DNA from: Poronia punctata
Taxonomy: Eukaryota > Ascomycota > Sordariomycetes > Xylariales > Xylariaceae
Assembly (NCBI GenBank): GCA_022579005.1
Contig: MU401477.1
Location: 83,610-147,609, forward strand
Reading direction: 5' to 3'
DNA length: 64,000 nt
In this document: piece by piece, positions 27,288 through 39,600 of the stretch
Position numbering within the stretch: position 1 is the stretch's first letter
Layout of the letters: each line of letters opens with the position of its first letter
The notes under the pieces: model-generated
What the model was told of the DNA's origin: nothing
Databases searched by the model: none
The model's input: the letters and a program-made list of their open reading frames with translations, nothing else
Program-made: the position numbers and the translations under genes

Positions 27288-30200
27288 CTATATCCGCAAC
27301 CGTAAATCATCTTGCAATAAAGATTCCAAAGCGCCGAGGAGTCCGAACTGTCTCTGAAATAAGTCGCCAACTACTTGACTGAAAGGCGTCAAGTCTGGAT
27401 GGCCTGCTATTGCCCAGTGGCCGCGCATACCGAAGTCTCCAGGTTGTTGAGGACGATATTCAAATTCGCCATGGTTGGACCGGGGGCGATGTAGAGTAGG
27501 GTCTTCTTCCGGATTTAGAGGTCTACCAGAGGAATCGAAGCGGTCGGGTAAGTACACCACATCATCTTCGTCATCATTGCCGTCGCGTTTGTCATTGGAT
27601 GTCCCCCGCGAAAGAGCACGTTCTTGGCGAGCAAGGCTTCGGCGGTTGTTGGACGGATCTGAGGACGAACGTTTTCTGGCCTGCGATTTGTTAAAGCTTT
27701 CGGTTGTGTCGGATTGTCTGGACGGGGTGTCTTCTTCGTCATCTGCGTCTTCGTCTCCCAATGGTGCACCCCTCGCTTGACGAATTTGCCGTAGTCTTAG
27801 TGACGAGTCGGGGGGTAGAGGGCGGAAATGCACCTGGTGAGAAGTTTGTCTCGGTTCGGGGTCGGAATCCCCTGAAGACGATGGCTTAGACCTTATACCA
27901 TCTTCGATTTGTTAGTCACAAACGGTGAATTCTACGTAAAGTAACCACGCGACATGACGACATATTCAATGAGACGCACCCTGCTTGGTAGTCGCGCTCC
28001 GAGAGGCATCATGGGAAGGACTGATACCAGTAGTTGGAACTTGACTCACGTTTTCTGGTCCTGGAGGATGACCCGGACCTCCGGGTGGTGGGAAGTACTG
28101 TCCGCTTGCTGGAGGCATACCGGGCGGTGGTGGCGGTAGATTTACATACTCCGCAGGATTGTAAGGAGGATAGGGGTTATTAACATTTGTAGTCCCTTGA
28201 TTAGGATGCTGCGTGAAGCCACCATATCCAGCCGGCGGGGCAGGCGGAGGAGGCGGGCCCTGAGTGTTATGGGCGACAGGTGGGAAGCCACCGGAGGCAT
28301 GAGGGGGAGATGGCGGCGGCGGCGGCGCTTCTATATCGTAATCGGGGTTGTAATCGGGCTCATAAGGGTGTCCAGCGGCTGCTTCCTCGTAGCCTGTTGG
28401 TTAATATTAGCTTCGTCATCGTCAGTTTTATGCTGGCTTAGGTGTGCTTTCGCATACGTCTTCTCTCGAGATCTCGTGCTCGTCGATCACGGTTATGATC
28501 CCTATCCCTATCCCGATCCTGATTCCGGTCGCGGTCGCGGTCGCGGTCGCGGTGCCGACGTCGGTCTTTCCTATCTCGTGAAGATGACTCCGGAATGCTT
28601 TCCTCACTTGGTCTCTCGTCATCTCGTTCTCGACTCTTCCTACGATCCGAGTACTTCTTGATCCCTATTGCCGCTGCCGCTGTCCCTAGGCCGGCGGCGG
28701 CAACATTGCGCAACTTACTCCGACTTCGTTTCTTCTCGGGTTCGCGATCCGATGCGGAGGCAGAGCGATGGCGATGGCGATGGCGATGTTTATGTCGGTG
28801 CCCCCTTAGCTCGTCGGATGCGGAGTCATACGATCCGAGCGGTTCGCTGCCGTATTCCACGTCAGGAACGCGAACCAGGCCTAATTCTCTATCAGCCGAG
28901 GGGTCTTGTGAGTGATGGTGGCGACCTAGAGACCTGGATCTGGACCGGCTTCTCGAGACACTGCGATCACTGTAATATCTATCATCCGATTCATCGTGCT
29001 CTTCACGATCTTTCTTGTTCTTGTGACGCTCCCAGAGTTTTGTGGCAGCGGCGCCAGTCAAACCAGCAGCAGCTACTTCAGCACCTGTTTTGAAACTGGT
29101 TAGAGACGTGTAACCAACGCCCTAAGAGACAGATGCTGGCCATGACTTGCCTGTCCTCAGCTTTGAGCGCGACTTGGAGCGCGATTTAGAGCGAGATCCC
29201 GATCCGTGCTTGCCTCTCGACTTGGATCTATAATGGTGGACCAACCCAGCAAGAGCACTAGAATAAGAAATTAGCACCAAAACACGCCATCGCATCCAAT
29301 CGACAAGGGCAGAAGCCGACATCTAGAAGAGGGATATATACTTACGCAGTTGCCACGCCTGCTTTGGCCACGTTGGACTTGCTACGACTGCGACCGCGGC
29401 CAGAGCCACTCCTGGAAGACCCAGAAGAGTACTCGTCGCCGGAATGACGGCGGCGAGGACGGCCCCGGTGAGATTCCTCTTTCTCGGCCTTGTTGTTCTG
29501 CATGTACTTTAAGCCACCAGCAACAGCAAGCGCGGCGGCACCCTGATTACCTGTTAGTCGCATTCAGACGAAACCGATTAATGGATCCCTTACGATAGCT
29601 AGACCCGTGGCAAGCCGACTACGTGACTTGCTGCGGTGACGGTGCTGGCTACGATCGTCGTCCCCGTCCTCGTCATATCGATCGTCGTACGCACTCCTTG
29701 CTCGTCGAATAGCTTCTGTTCCGAGCGCACCTAGAGCAGCGCCAGCAAGGACCTTGCGACCTTTGTGGTCCTGCCTATCACCGCTCTTGCCCCGGCTCTT
29801 GCCCCGGCGGCTGCCAACGAGAGCGCCGAGGCCCGCTCCAGCGAGGGCACCTTCAGCAAGATGACGCTTCTTATGGTGATCCGAGCTAGAGCTCCGGTCA
29901 CGAGTGATGATGGTCCTTTTGATGTAATAATCCTCATCGTACGATTCATTCGCGCGTCGCCGGTCCTCGTCGCGTCGGCGTTCCTCTTCACGTCGGCGTT
30001 CCTCTTCGCGTCGGCGTTCTTCTTCGCGTCGCCGATAATACTCGAATTCTTCTTCGCGTCTATGATCACGGTGCTCATCGCGCAGGACGATGTAAGTCGG
30101 CTTTTGTTGGGGGACGATGACTGGCGCAGGAGGGGCTGCCTCGTGAAAGACAATCTTCTGCTCTGGGAACTTTTGACGGATGACTATGGGGGCCTGTGCC

Positions 30201-30928
30201 GGGGCAGGTGGCGGGTCCGGTGCGGAATAATACTCAACCTCTCGGCGATAATGCTCAAGGTCACCGTCATGGGGGTCTCTTTCTTCGACCACGCGCCGCT
30301 CAATCTTGAGGTCGCGCTCTCTATACTCGTCGTGGTGGTGGTCGTGGTGGTCGTGGTGGTCATGTCGGTCATGTCGGTCGTCTTTATGAAAGTCGAAGCT
30401 CTTTTCTTTGACCTTCAGATCACCGTCCGAGTCTCGACGGACGACGCGTTTCTCGAACCGCACGTCCGTCTCATGGTCATCCCAAGGGCGGCGATCCCGT
30501 TCCCAGTAGTGGTCCCGGGTGGGCGACAGGACATCCCTCGACTCCTCGACAACGCGGGTATGAGAGTGCCGATCGGGGATGTAGTAATCACGGTCTCTTT
30601 CGACTTCACGCTCGTATTCGACGGTTCTGTAAGAATCGGAACCACGGGAAGGCGCGGGTTCGTAGGCAGACCGCGGACGTTCGGGGTAGCTTATCCTTTC
30701 GCCGCGACGCTCGACCTCGATGACATCGGCTGAAGGCCGGTGGGAGTGGGAATACCTCGAGCGGCGATCGTCATCGTCGCCCTCGTAGCGTTCAATGCGA
30801 TCTATGCGAGTAGTACCCCCGCTACCAACCTTGTACCGGGTGGCCTTGAGTCGTCGCTCGTCGTCGGAAGACGAGCGGCTGCGTTCCCGGGTATAGCGGA
30901 TATCGCGTTCCCTATAGACCTGGGCCAT
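27288..30928 (-). CDS. DUF3824-like charged low-complexity protein
   Basis: Function unknown; resembles fungal DUF3824-containing proteins. Six minus-strand exons: 30928-29594, 29542-29346, 29257-29151, 29084-28458, 28393-27980 and 27901-27288, giving 1,097 residues in a closed frame. The N-terminal part is dominated by Arg, Asp, Glu, Ser and Tyr (start MAQVYRERDIRYTRERSRSS). It includes a His/Asp run near residues 185-200 and an Arg/Glu block of RRREEE units around 310-340. Short Gly/Ala-rich hydrophobic segments recur, such as GALAGAGLGALVGSRRGKS, GAALGALGTEAIRRARS and AAGLGTAAAAIGIKKYSDRR, each next to basic Ser/Arg-rich sequence; this alternation is typical of the family. A proline-rich region (YVNLPPPPPGMPP) follows, then an acidic C-terminus. 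Intron 3 appears to use a GC donor (GCAAGT). No catalytic motif is visible. Confidence 0.8.
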
Positions 30929-32318
30929 CGTGTTGCGCCAAACCACACCACCGGGTGGCAGTTAGATTGCGCTGGAAGGGGATGTGACGTCACTCTTTAC
31001 CGAGGAAGATAACAGATACCGGGTGCACTGTAAACTTGGTTGGGGTAACCGTTACAAGAAACAGAGTTAAGCAAGGCTAGCAAAGTTTATAATGCTATAG
31101 TCAAAATTTGTTCACAAGGAAATAGAGTTTGCGAAGCGATGTGTAGGCGGGAGGAGGGTTTTGAGAGTTTGAGGGGGTGGAGTTGGAAAACGGGAAACGG
31201 CAGGGGAATGGACTGATGACAACACCAACAGAGAAAGTTGGTCTCGAATGACAGACGGCATTTTACCATTCCTAGCACCCTGGCGCCTGGCCTTCTGGGT
31301 CTCTACTCTACTCCCAACCCTGCGAGTACCTGTACGAGGGCTGGCTTGCTGGGTGGCTGCTGTACATACATGTGCTTGCTTTGCAGGAGGGAAGTTCTGC
31401 CGGCCTTACCGTTGGTTTGGTATGCTTACATTGTAATAATTTCTTCTTAAGTTGATGAGGGGTATTGCCAAGTACCAATGACCTCGTGAAATTGCTCTAC
31501 TCGTCATGCAGGCCATACATTGTAGGGTTTAGGCTCGTAACTAGTACTGCACAAAGCTTGGCATTTTGTCCACGGCCTTGTACCTGTACATTCCTCACAC
31601 TCGATAAGGTAACTGTTAAGAGGGCATCACAGAAAACCCTGCAGCACGTGCATATTAGGTACTTATGTGTTGTAGCATTAGGTAGAAAGAATATCGCGAG
31701 AGCTTCACAGGCTTTAGATGAGAGCCGAATCACGGGTGCTACTATCTAGGACTGAGGGGTTAAGTGAGACATTCCGTGTTGAATGATGCCATCTTTTCTG
31801 CACCCGCCATCACTGATACTCGGCACACGTGGAATGACCGGATGATTTAAATAGGCACTTCCTATCCCATATGCGCTCTTCATCTGCCTCTTGCTAGTAG
31901 ATGTTTTCTATTCTACCTAATTCTGTCAAGTCTCTACTGCGCTAACAAACTTGTATATAATACTTACCTATCTTACACTACGTAGCTCATCAGGTATGCG
32001 CGCAGTAGACAAGCTGGGCACCTGAGCTCAATTTCTCAAACGTGTCCAGAACAACAGGCAGACATCACCTTGGAAGATTACAAACAATCCTAGGCCAACA
32101 TAATAGGAATTGCAAGAAAGCGAGAAAAAAATATTTAGTCCGCCTGACCAACTCACCTTCCATCAGCCTCTTTACTCGTACTCGTAGATCATTGTACAAT
32201 GCAGTATGTACTTTTTGCTAAGTTGCCCGTGGCTGTGCTAATGCTCCTCTCTAACCATCAGCAAGAGCGACATATAGCGCGCTAAGTACATAACGTATAA
32301 AACACAGTCCCTTATAAT
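30929..32318. other. intergenic: promoter of the DUF3824-like gene and left flank of the AT-rich island
   Basis: No gene supported. Composition is ordinary up to about 32310, then changes abruptly at the first LTR. This marks the left edge of the mutated repeat island. Confidence 0.55.
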
Positions 32319-32323
32319 CGTCC
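32319..32323. repeat. target site duplication CGTCC, left copy
   Basis: CGTCC lies directly before the first LTR and recurs directly after the second LTR at 35129-35133, as expected for a 5 bp duplication made by an LTR-element integrase. Confidence 0.85.
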
Positions 32324-32501
32324 TGTAATAACAAAAGTACAAGGTACCTTTATTAGACCTATATAAGGAATACGTCCTACCTTTATATCGAATAAAATTT
32401 CTTTTTTTTTTAAATATTAGTTTATGTTAACTACAATACCTAATATACCTAATATTATACTTAACTATCTTTTTCTTGTATTTTTCTTTCCTACTATAAC
32501 A
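32324..32501 (+). repeat. LTR of element 1, left copy
   Basis: 178 bp direct repeat matching 34951-35128 without indels. Shared landmarks include ATACGTCCTACC and the terminal CCTACTATAACA. Differences are C/T or G/A only. Confidence 0.88.
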
Positions 32502-34950
32502 ATTTTAATATCTTTTTAATAGTTACTTATAACAAATATTAAAATATTAATACTTATATAGTTAGTAATCTTTATATATAAGAATTATATTTATTTTAAG
32601 TATTATTTGCTTATATACTATATAGCTTTTATAATTTTTGCTACTTTATTAAATTAAATAACTTTAATAAGTATTGCTTTATATATTATTAATAACATAA
32701 TATTTATTTAATTATATAAAATATTATACTTTATTTATATAAAGTAATTACTTACTTATATAATTATATTATAATAACGCTACTTATTTACTTACTTTTA
32801 AAGCACTTATATTATATTTAATTAAAGTTTAAAAAAGCATTAAAGTATAGCTAGATCTTCTTTAATTGTTATTAGCAAAAAGCTATATTATAAATAAAAA
32901 TTTAATAATTTTATATTATATCTTTATTTATATAAGTATAATACCTATACAAAATTAAAAATTGCTATATTAAAATACTTTAAAAAGTATAACTTTAAAA
33001 AGTTTTTAAAAAAAAATATTATAATGTTTAATATATAAGTATGCTTTTTAAAGCAAATCTAATAAGCTTTTAAACTTATTTTAAACTAGATTTTCTATAT
33101 AAAAAAGTATAGTTTAAAAAAGTACTTTAATATATACTATTAAAAGGGTGCTTTAAATTATTTTCATTTTAGTTTTTAAGCTATATTTTTAAAAGATTTA
33201 AAAAAAAAATCTATAATGCTAAATAAAATAATAAAAGTTATAAGTTAAAAAAACTATACAAATTTAAGCTAATTACCTAACGTAATATTACTAATTTAAA
33301 TATAAATTAAGTACTAGTATTATTTAGTTAACTTTTTAAAAAAAAAAAGAAATTATATTTACTAGTTAGCAATAGTTAAATTATATAATAAAACAACATT
33401 AAATATTAACAACAATAAAATTAAATTAACTTTAGCTAAAAAAGCTAAACTACTAACAGTTTAAAGCTTTTAAATAATATTTAAAAATACTATAAAACTA
33501 TAACTAATTAAAAATAAAAATATTATTATTTTTTTTTAGTATAATAATTTATTATTATAACTTAGCGCTATGCTTTTTAGTTATAGCTTTTTTTAATTTT
33601 TTAATAAACAAGCTAATAGCTAAAAACTAAGCTAAAAACTTTATTTTTATTAGTTAAAAATAAAAAGAAGTAGTATAAAAATACTAATAGCGTAAATTAA
33701 AACTTTAAAATTATTAAAAATAAGTTTAAAATATATATAAATTAAAAAACTTATAGCGTTAATAGCAAGTTATTTAATTAAACTTTAAAGCAAAGTTTTA
33801 ATTTAAAAATAATGCTAACTATAAAAAACTATATTTTTTTTGCTTAAACTTTTTTTGCTAGTTAAATTATATATAAATTAATATATTAAAACTATATAGT
33901 AAAAAGTAGTATAAAAGCAAAATTAAGCCTTTATAATTTTACTATAAAACGTAACTAAACTATTTTAAAATTTAGTACTATTTTTATTAGCAATAGCTAA
34001 GCTATACAAATTACTAAAAATAGTATAAATAAAAAAAAAAGCAGCTTTAAACTACTTTAGCAACTTAGCAACTTAAATTATATTAAACTATAATATTTTT
34101 AGCAACTAAAAAAAATAAAATATTAAAAGTTAATAAAACATATATAAAAAAAATATAAATTAATATATAAGCTTATAAGTATTATAAGCTTTTTAATAAG
34201 TTTTACAAAAAAAAGCACTAAGATTTTTATAAATATATACTATATAAAGCAGCAAACTTTTATTTAGCTAAAAATTATATATTATATAATTAAAACAAAG
34301 CTAATAAGTATTTAAAACTAAAATAATTTTTTAGCTATTATAAATATTATATTTTTAGTTATATACTTTAGTACTTTGCTTATATAAGCTATAAGGTTTA
34401 TAACGCCTACTATAAGCACATTTACTAGCTACACTACCTATATTACCTTAGCTAGCATTACCTTTATTTTTATTACCTTTATATTAGCTTTTGTTTTTAT
34501 TATTTTTTTTATAGTAAACTATAAAATTTATAGCAAAAGCTAACATTATATTAAATTAAGTATAAAATAAAAGGAAAAAAAAGCAAAAAAAAAGTAAAAT
34601 AAGTATTTTAAAAATAAAAAAAAAATATAAAAAATAAAAAGTAAAATTAAAATAATAGTAGTAGTAAAAATATTAAAAATAAAAAATAAAAAAGTTAGTA
34701 TAAGTATTAGTAAAATATAAAAGTATATTAGTACATATTTAAACTAACTATAAAACACGCTTATAACAAACTTAACTTTAATACTTATAGTTTAATTAAA
34801 AAGTACTTAAGTACTTAAGTACTAAACAATTTAATTAGTTAAGTTAATTAAAAGTTATAGCTAAAAAATACATAAACAGCTAAACTATATATACTTAAAA
34901 TAATACTATTAACATACTTATAATCAAGTATAATAAAAAAAGAAAATAAT

Positions 34951-35128
34951 TATAATAACAAAAGTATAAAGTACCTCTATTAAACCTATATAAAAAATAC
35001 GTCCTACCCTTATATTAAATAAGATTCCTTTTCTTTTTAAACATTAGTCTATGTTAACTATAATACTTAATATACCTAATATTATACCTAACTGTCCCTT
35101 TCCTATATCCTTCCTTCCTACTATAACA
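34951..35128 (+). repeat. LTR of element 1, right copy
   Basis: 178 bp direct repeat of the left LTR. It keeps more cytosines in its last 40 bases (for example CCTTCCTTCCTAC) than the left copy, so the two copies were mutated unequally. Followed by the CGTCC duplication. Confidence 0.88.
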
Positions 35129-35133
35129 CGTCC
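35129..35133. repeat. target site duplication CGTCC, right copy
   Basis: Right-hand copy of the CGTCC duplication flanking element 1. Confidence 0.85.
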
Positions 35134-35351
35134 TGTTTAACGTTCAGGTTCTGCGTGCCGTTTTCTCAAGTCAGATTTTATAGAAATCTAGCATATAAAG
35201 ACAGAAAATAAAACAGTTAAGCGTTATAAAGTCTAACCTGAGCTCTTACATCCCTATACTTCTTTTTAAAAGCGCAGTTTTTCTGCTCTCCAGACTCCAG
35301 CTAATCTTGTTCATATAGCTTAGGTTACCACTTGTCAAGTCTTAAAAAGAG
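35134..35351. other. short spacer between two repeat elements
   Basis: 218 bp of nearly normal base composition between element 1 and the outer element. It is probably original host sequence that separated two independent insertions. No gene or RNA feature is seen. Confidence 0.6.
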
Positions 35352-35598
35352 TGTTGCAAATAAGTCACAAAGAGGCAAGGCTCTAAAAGGTGACTTAATC
35401 TTATTGCTAAAAATTCTAAGGTAAAGAGAAAAAGAAAAAAAAGCCTTTAAGATCTTGTTAGGTATATAAGCTTATATACGTATAAAATAGTAGGGCTATA
35501 GCTACTTATAGGTGCAGGCCTTAGTATTTACTATTTTAAAGAAATAATAGCTATAAGCTACTTAATTAGCTATATTGCTATTAACTAATTTATAACTA
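35352..35598. repeat. LTR of element 2, left copy
   Basis: Begins TGTTGCAAATAAG and ends TATAACTA. Matches 49771-50017 base for base apart from transitions. Confidence 0.82.
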
Positions 35599-36416
35599 CT
35601 TTTTTTTAAAAAAAAATAACTTGTTTTAAAGTATAGCTTAGCTTTAAACTAATATTTTTTAAGTTTTTAATTAATTACTTTTTAGCTAAAAAAAGATTGC
35701 TTTAAGTATTTACTTATTTATTATAATAGTTTAAGCCTTTATACTATTATGTTATAATATAGTTTTTTTATAATTAATTATATAAATTTAAATATATAAA
35801 GTAGCTTTTATTACGCATTTCTTTTATAAATTCTTTATATTTTGCTTTTTATAGTTATTGCTTTATTATTATTAATATATAATATATTAAATTTATTTTA
35901 GTTAGTAGCTTATAACTACTTTTTAAGCTGTTTAAATAGTTTAGCAGCTTTTAAATATACTTTATAAAACTTTTTTAATAGCTTTACACTATTTTTAAAG
36001 TTTTTTGCTATATACTATTTATTATTTATATTTTACCTTTTTTAATATATTTTATATTATAGCTTATTATAGTATAGTTTTAATATATATATTTTTTTAA
36101 CTATAAATTTTTTTTTGCTTACTAGTTTTACTTATAAGCTTTTAAAATTTTTAAATTTTTATTTTAGCAAAAAATTATTAAAGTACTTTTATAAACAGTT
36201 AGCATAAAACTTATTAATTGCTTTTTATAATAAAAGTACTTTAAAAGTATAAATATTTTTATTATAAGTTAATATTTAAAACTTTTACTAAGTTATAAAG
36301 TAGTTTAACTTATTAAATAATTAGTTAGTAAGCTAAAATTAGCGCTTTTTTAAAATAAATATAAAGTTTTTTATATTAAAGTTAAAGTTTTTTTAACTTT
36401 TGTTTACTTGCTTTAT

Positions 36417-36421
36417 TATAC
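36417..36421. repeat. target site duplication TATAC, left copy
   Basis: TATAC directly precedes the left gypsy LTR and recurs directly after the right LTR at 44284-44288. Confidence 0.8.
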
Positions 36422-36622
36422 TAATATAACGTATTATAAAGGGACCTATTAAGAGAATATAGTCCTAAAGCCTATTAGATTAGATAGCTAGATTAAATAA
36501 GGACTAGCGCACTAAGGTTAATTAGTTAGTATTAACTAATTAACCTAACCTTGCTAGATTCTTTTCTTTTTATATTATTAATTTACAGAATTTACTACAC
36601 TACCTTATAGTTTTTTTTACTA
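36422..36622 (+). repeat. LTR of element 3, left copy
   Basis: 201 bp direct repeat of 44083-44283 with no indels; about 20 differences, all C/T or G/A. Contains a perfect 13-bp-arm inverted repeat at 36516-36545. Confidence 0.9.
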
Positions 36623-39600
36623 AATAGTGCAGTAAGTTAATTAATTAATACGACCTATTTAGTTATATTTTACTTTTTTTTGTAGCGGTAGCTAGGTATA
36701 GATTAAGTACATCGTTTTTTAAGACTTTAGCACTTATTTTATACCTTTTTAAAGCCTAAATCCTAACTAAAGTAGTATACAAAGCTGTTTTTTAAAACTT
36801 TAAGTATTGCTACTAAGTTAAAACCTAGTTAAAGTTATTTTTTTAAACCTTTTTAATTAATAAGTTAATATTATTATAATTTTGCAAAGCTTTTTTATAT
36901 TAAACAAAAACCTTGCAAATAAGTAAAAATTATATAATTTCTTTTTAAATAGCTAAGGCTATCTTTACACTACTATATTTAGGTTGCAAATAAAGCAATC
37001 TTTTATAGCGCTAACATTTATAGTTGCTTTTTATTAAGGCCTAATTTTTTTAAACGCCTAGCTATACTTTATATATTATATATAAGCAACTTATTTTTTT
37101 AAACTTGTTGCTATTATAATAATATAGCGCAAAATACCTATTTTTTTAAATTTATATTAAATGCTTTACTTTTTACTTTTTGTTTACGTTTTATATTTAT
37201 TTTTTATTTATTTTCTTTTTAGTTAATTAAAAAGGAAAAGTTAATTTAAGCAGACTTATATAATAAGCAAAAACGAAAAAAGCGCTAAAAGTACCTTTGC
37301 TATACTAAAATAACTTAGTAACAATAAAAAATTAAGCTTTAAGTTTTAAACTTAATATAAAGTTAATACTTTAATGCTATTAAATCTTTTATATAAATTT
37401 TTATATAATTTTTTATAAGATTTTCTATATAACTTTTTACTTTATAACTTTAATTAATTTAGATTATATATAATAAGCGCTAAAAAGGTTAAAAAATAAG
37501 AAAATAATAAAGCTAGTTAAAAGTAGCTAAAATAAAATAAATAAAAGCAAAAAAAAATTAATAAATATATTACTAGCTATATTAACTACTTAGCAAATTA
37601 AGTAAAACTTATATATAATTAACTATAAGCTTTAAATAAAAATATAAAGACAATAATAAATAAGTTAAACTAGTTTATTTAAGCTGCTTAAAGCAAGCTA
37701 GCAATACTAGATCTTTTAGCAACAACACTTATACTTATACTTACAACAATACTTATTTTAGCATTAACATAAGCGCGTTAACTAAAATAATAATTAAAAA
37801 TAGCCTAACTAAGCTTTATTTAGCATATAAACACGTACTAACTTATATTAATAATAAAAGCCTTTTAGCAAAGATTTTAAAACCTTAAAAGTTTTTTTTA
37901 AGTTATATAACTTTAGCTAATCTTAATAACTTTTATAAAAACTTTAACTTATTATTATAAGTTAACTTTTAGTTAATAAAGTACGCACTACTATAAAATA
38001 ACTAACTTTAAGTTTAATTTATAAACTTTTTAATTTAACTTATAACTAAACTAGTAACAATAAATACTTTAAAAAATTACTTTAATTATAATAAAAATAC
38101 TATATACTTTACTTTATACGCTTAGTTAAGCTAATAAAGTGCTTTAGCTAGTAACTTTAAAGAAAATAACTTAAATAATAAAAATAACTTTTTATAAAAC
38201 CTGTTTTAACTTTTAAAAGGTTTATATAAACTTTAAGGTAAAGAAAACAAACTACTAAGATTACTAAAGCTACTAAGGCTACTTAATCCTTTAAAAAGCA
38301 ACAAATACTTATACTATAACTTAACATTGCTATTTAGCACTAAATCTAGTAACTAGAAAATAAAAATTAAAAAAAAAAATATAAGTACTTTTATACTTAA
38401 CTTTAAAAATTTAAAAAACTTTAAATAAGTTAATAAAGGATTTAAAACTATTTATATAAACATATAAGCTTTTATTAACAAAGTTAACGCTGTGCTAAAA
38501 AGTATAAAAAAAAGCACTTATAAAAAATAGCTAGTATAGCTATAGCTAACCTTATTAAGCAAAGCTGCAGCTTAATAGTAAAACTTAGTTTTAACTATTA
38601 AAAAAAGGCAGCGTTTTTAAAATAAAAGTATTTATAGCATAATAAACTATTTTAGTTAACGCTTTATTATAGCTTTAAGTATTGCTACTAAATAAAGTAA
38701 TATTTTGCATTTAAAATTAAAAAATATTGCATATAATAAAAATACTTTAAAGAAATACTTTTAAAAAAAACTTTAATACGCTTATATAAGTTATTTATTA
38801 GCAAAAGACAATTTTAATTAAATAGAAGTAATAATAGCAGCATAGTTAGCTATAAATCTTTTTTTAAAGCAAAACGTACTAGTACTAAACTAAAAAAAGA
38901 GCTTTAGCAAGTACTTAGAACTTTTTGCTTGCAAAAAAGTAGTACTTTTATTAGTAGCTAAGTTTATATACTTATAGATTTAGAAAGAAAAGCAAAAAAA
39001 ATAGCTTAACAACTTTTTTAAAGATTAATTAAACAATAAAGGCAATAATAAAAGTAAAGGCTACTAATATAATAATAAGCGTAATAAAAGCTATAATTAT
39101 AATAATAACTATAATTATTATAAAAACGACTATAAAAAAAACGACTACTAATTTAAGGATTAAAAAAAGAATAAAAACAAATTATAAAATAAAGATAAGC
39201 TTTAAAGTAAAGACAAATTTAAAAATAAAAATAAAAAAAAAAACTATTTAAACTTTGCAAAAGAGGAGGACTTTAAAAAAAAATCTAAATTAAATAAAAA
39301 GAAGTTTAGTAATTTATTTAATAACAATTTAAACTTTAACTTAGATTAAGCCTTTATAGTAGTAAACTATAATGCTTAATGCAAGCACTGTAGCAAAGTA
39401 TTTTTAAATTAGAAAAAAAGAAAGAAGCATAGTAAAAAATATAATTAGAAACCTGCTAAATTATAAAATAGTATTACTTTAAAATAACTAAAATATATAT
39501 ATATAAGGTGCAACTAGTTTTTTAACTTATAAAATTAGCTATTTAAGCATTTAAAAAAGTATAAAAAAAAGCAAGATAAAAAAGCTTACCTTGTTATATT

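Larger units (their letters stand above)
32324..35128 (+). mobile_element. LTR retrotransposon 1, 2.8 kb, probably non-autonomous, RIP-mutated
   Basis: Bounded by two 178 bp direct repeats (32324-32501 and 34951-35128) and a perfect 5 bp TSD, CGTCC. The left LTR begins TG and ends CA; the right copy begins TA, fitting a mutated TG. The internal part is about 2.45 kb, too short for a full gag-pol, and has no recognisable reading frame. A purine run (AAAAAAAGAAAA) just before the right LTR looks like a polypurine tract and suggests plus-strand orientation. All LTR differences read by hand, roughly two dozen, are transitions. Family not assigned. Confidence 0.85.

Noticed and set aside
29765..30733. 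322-codon open frame on the plus strand, hydrophobic in places
   Set aside because: Antisense of the Arg/Glu/Asp-rich exon of the DUF3824-like gene, which has a full exon structure on the minus strand.
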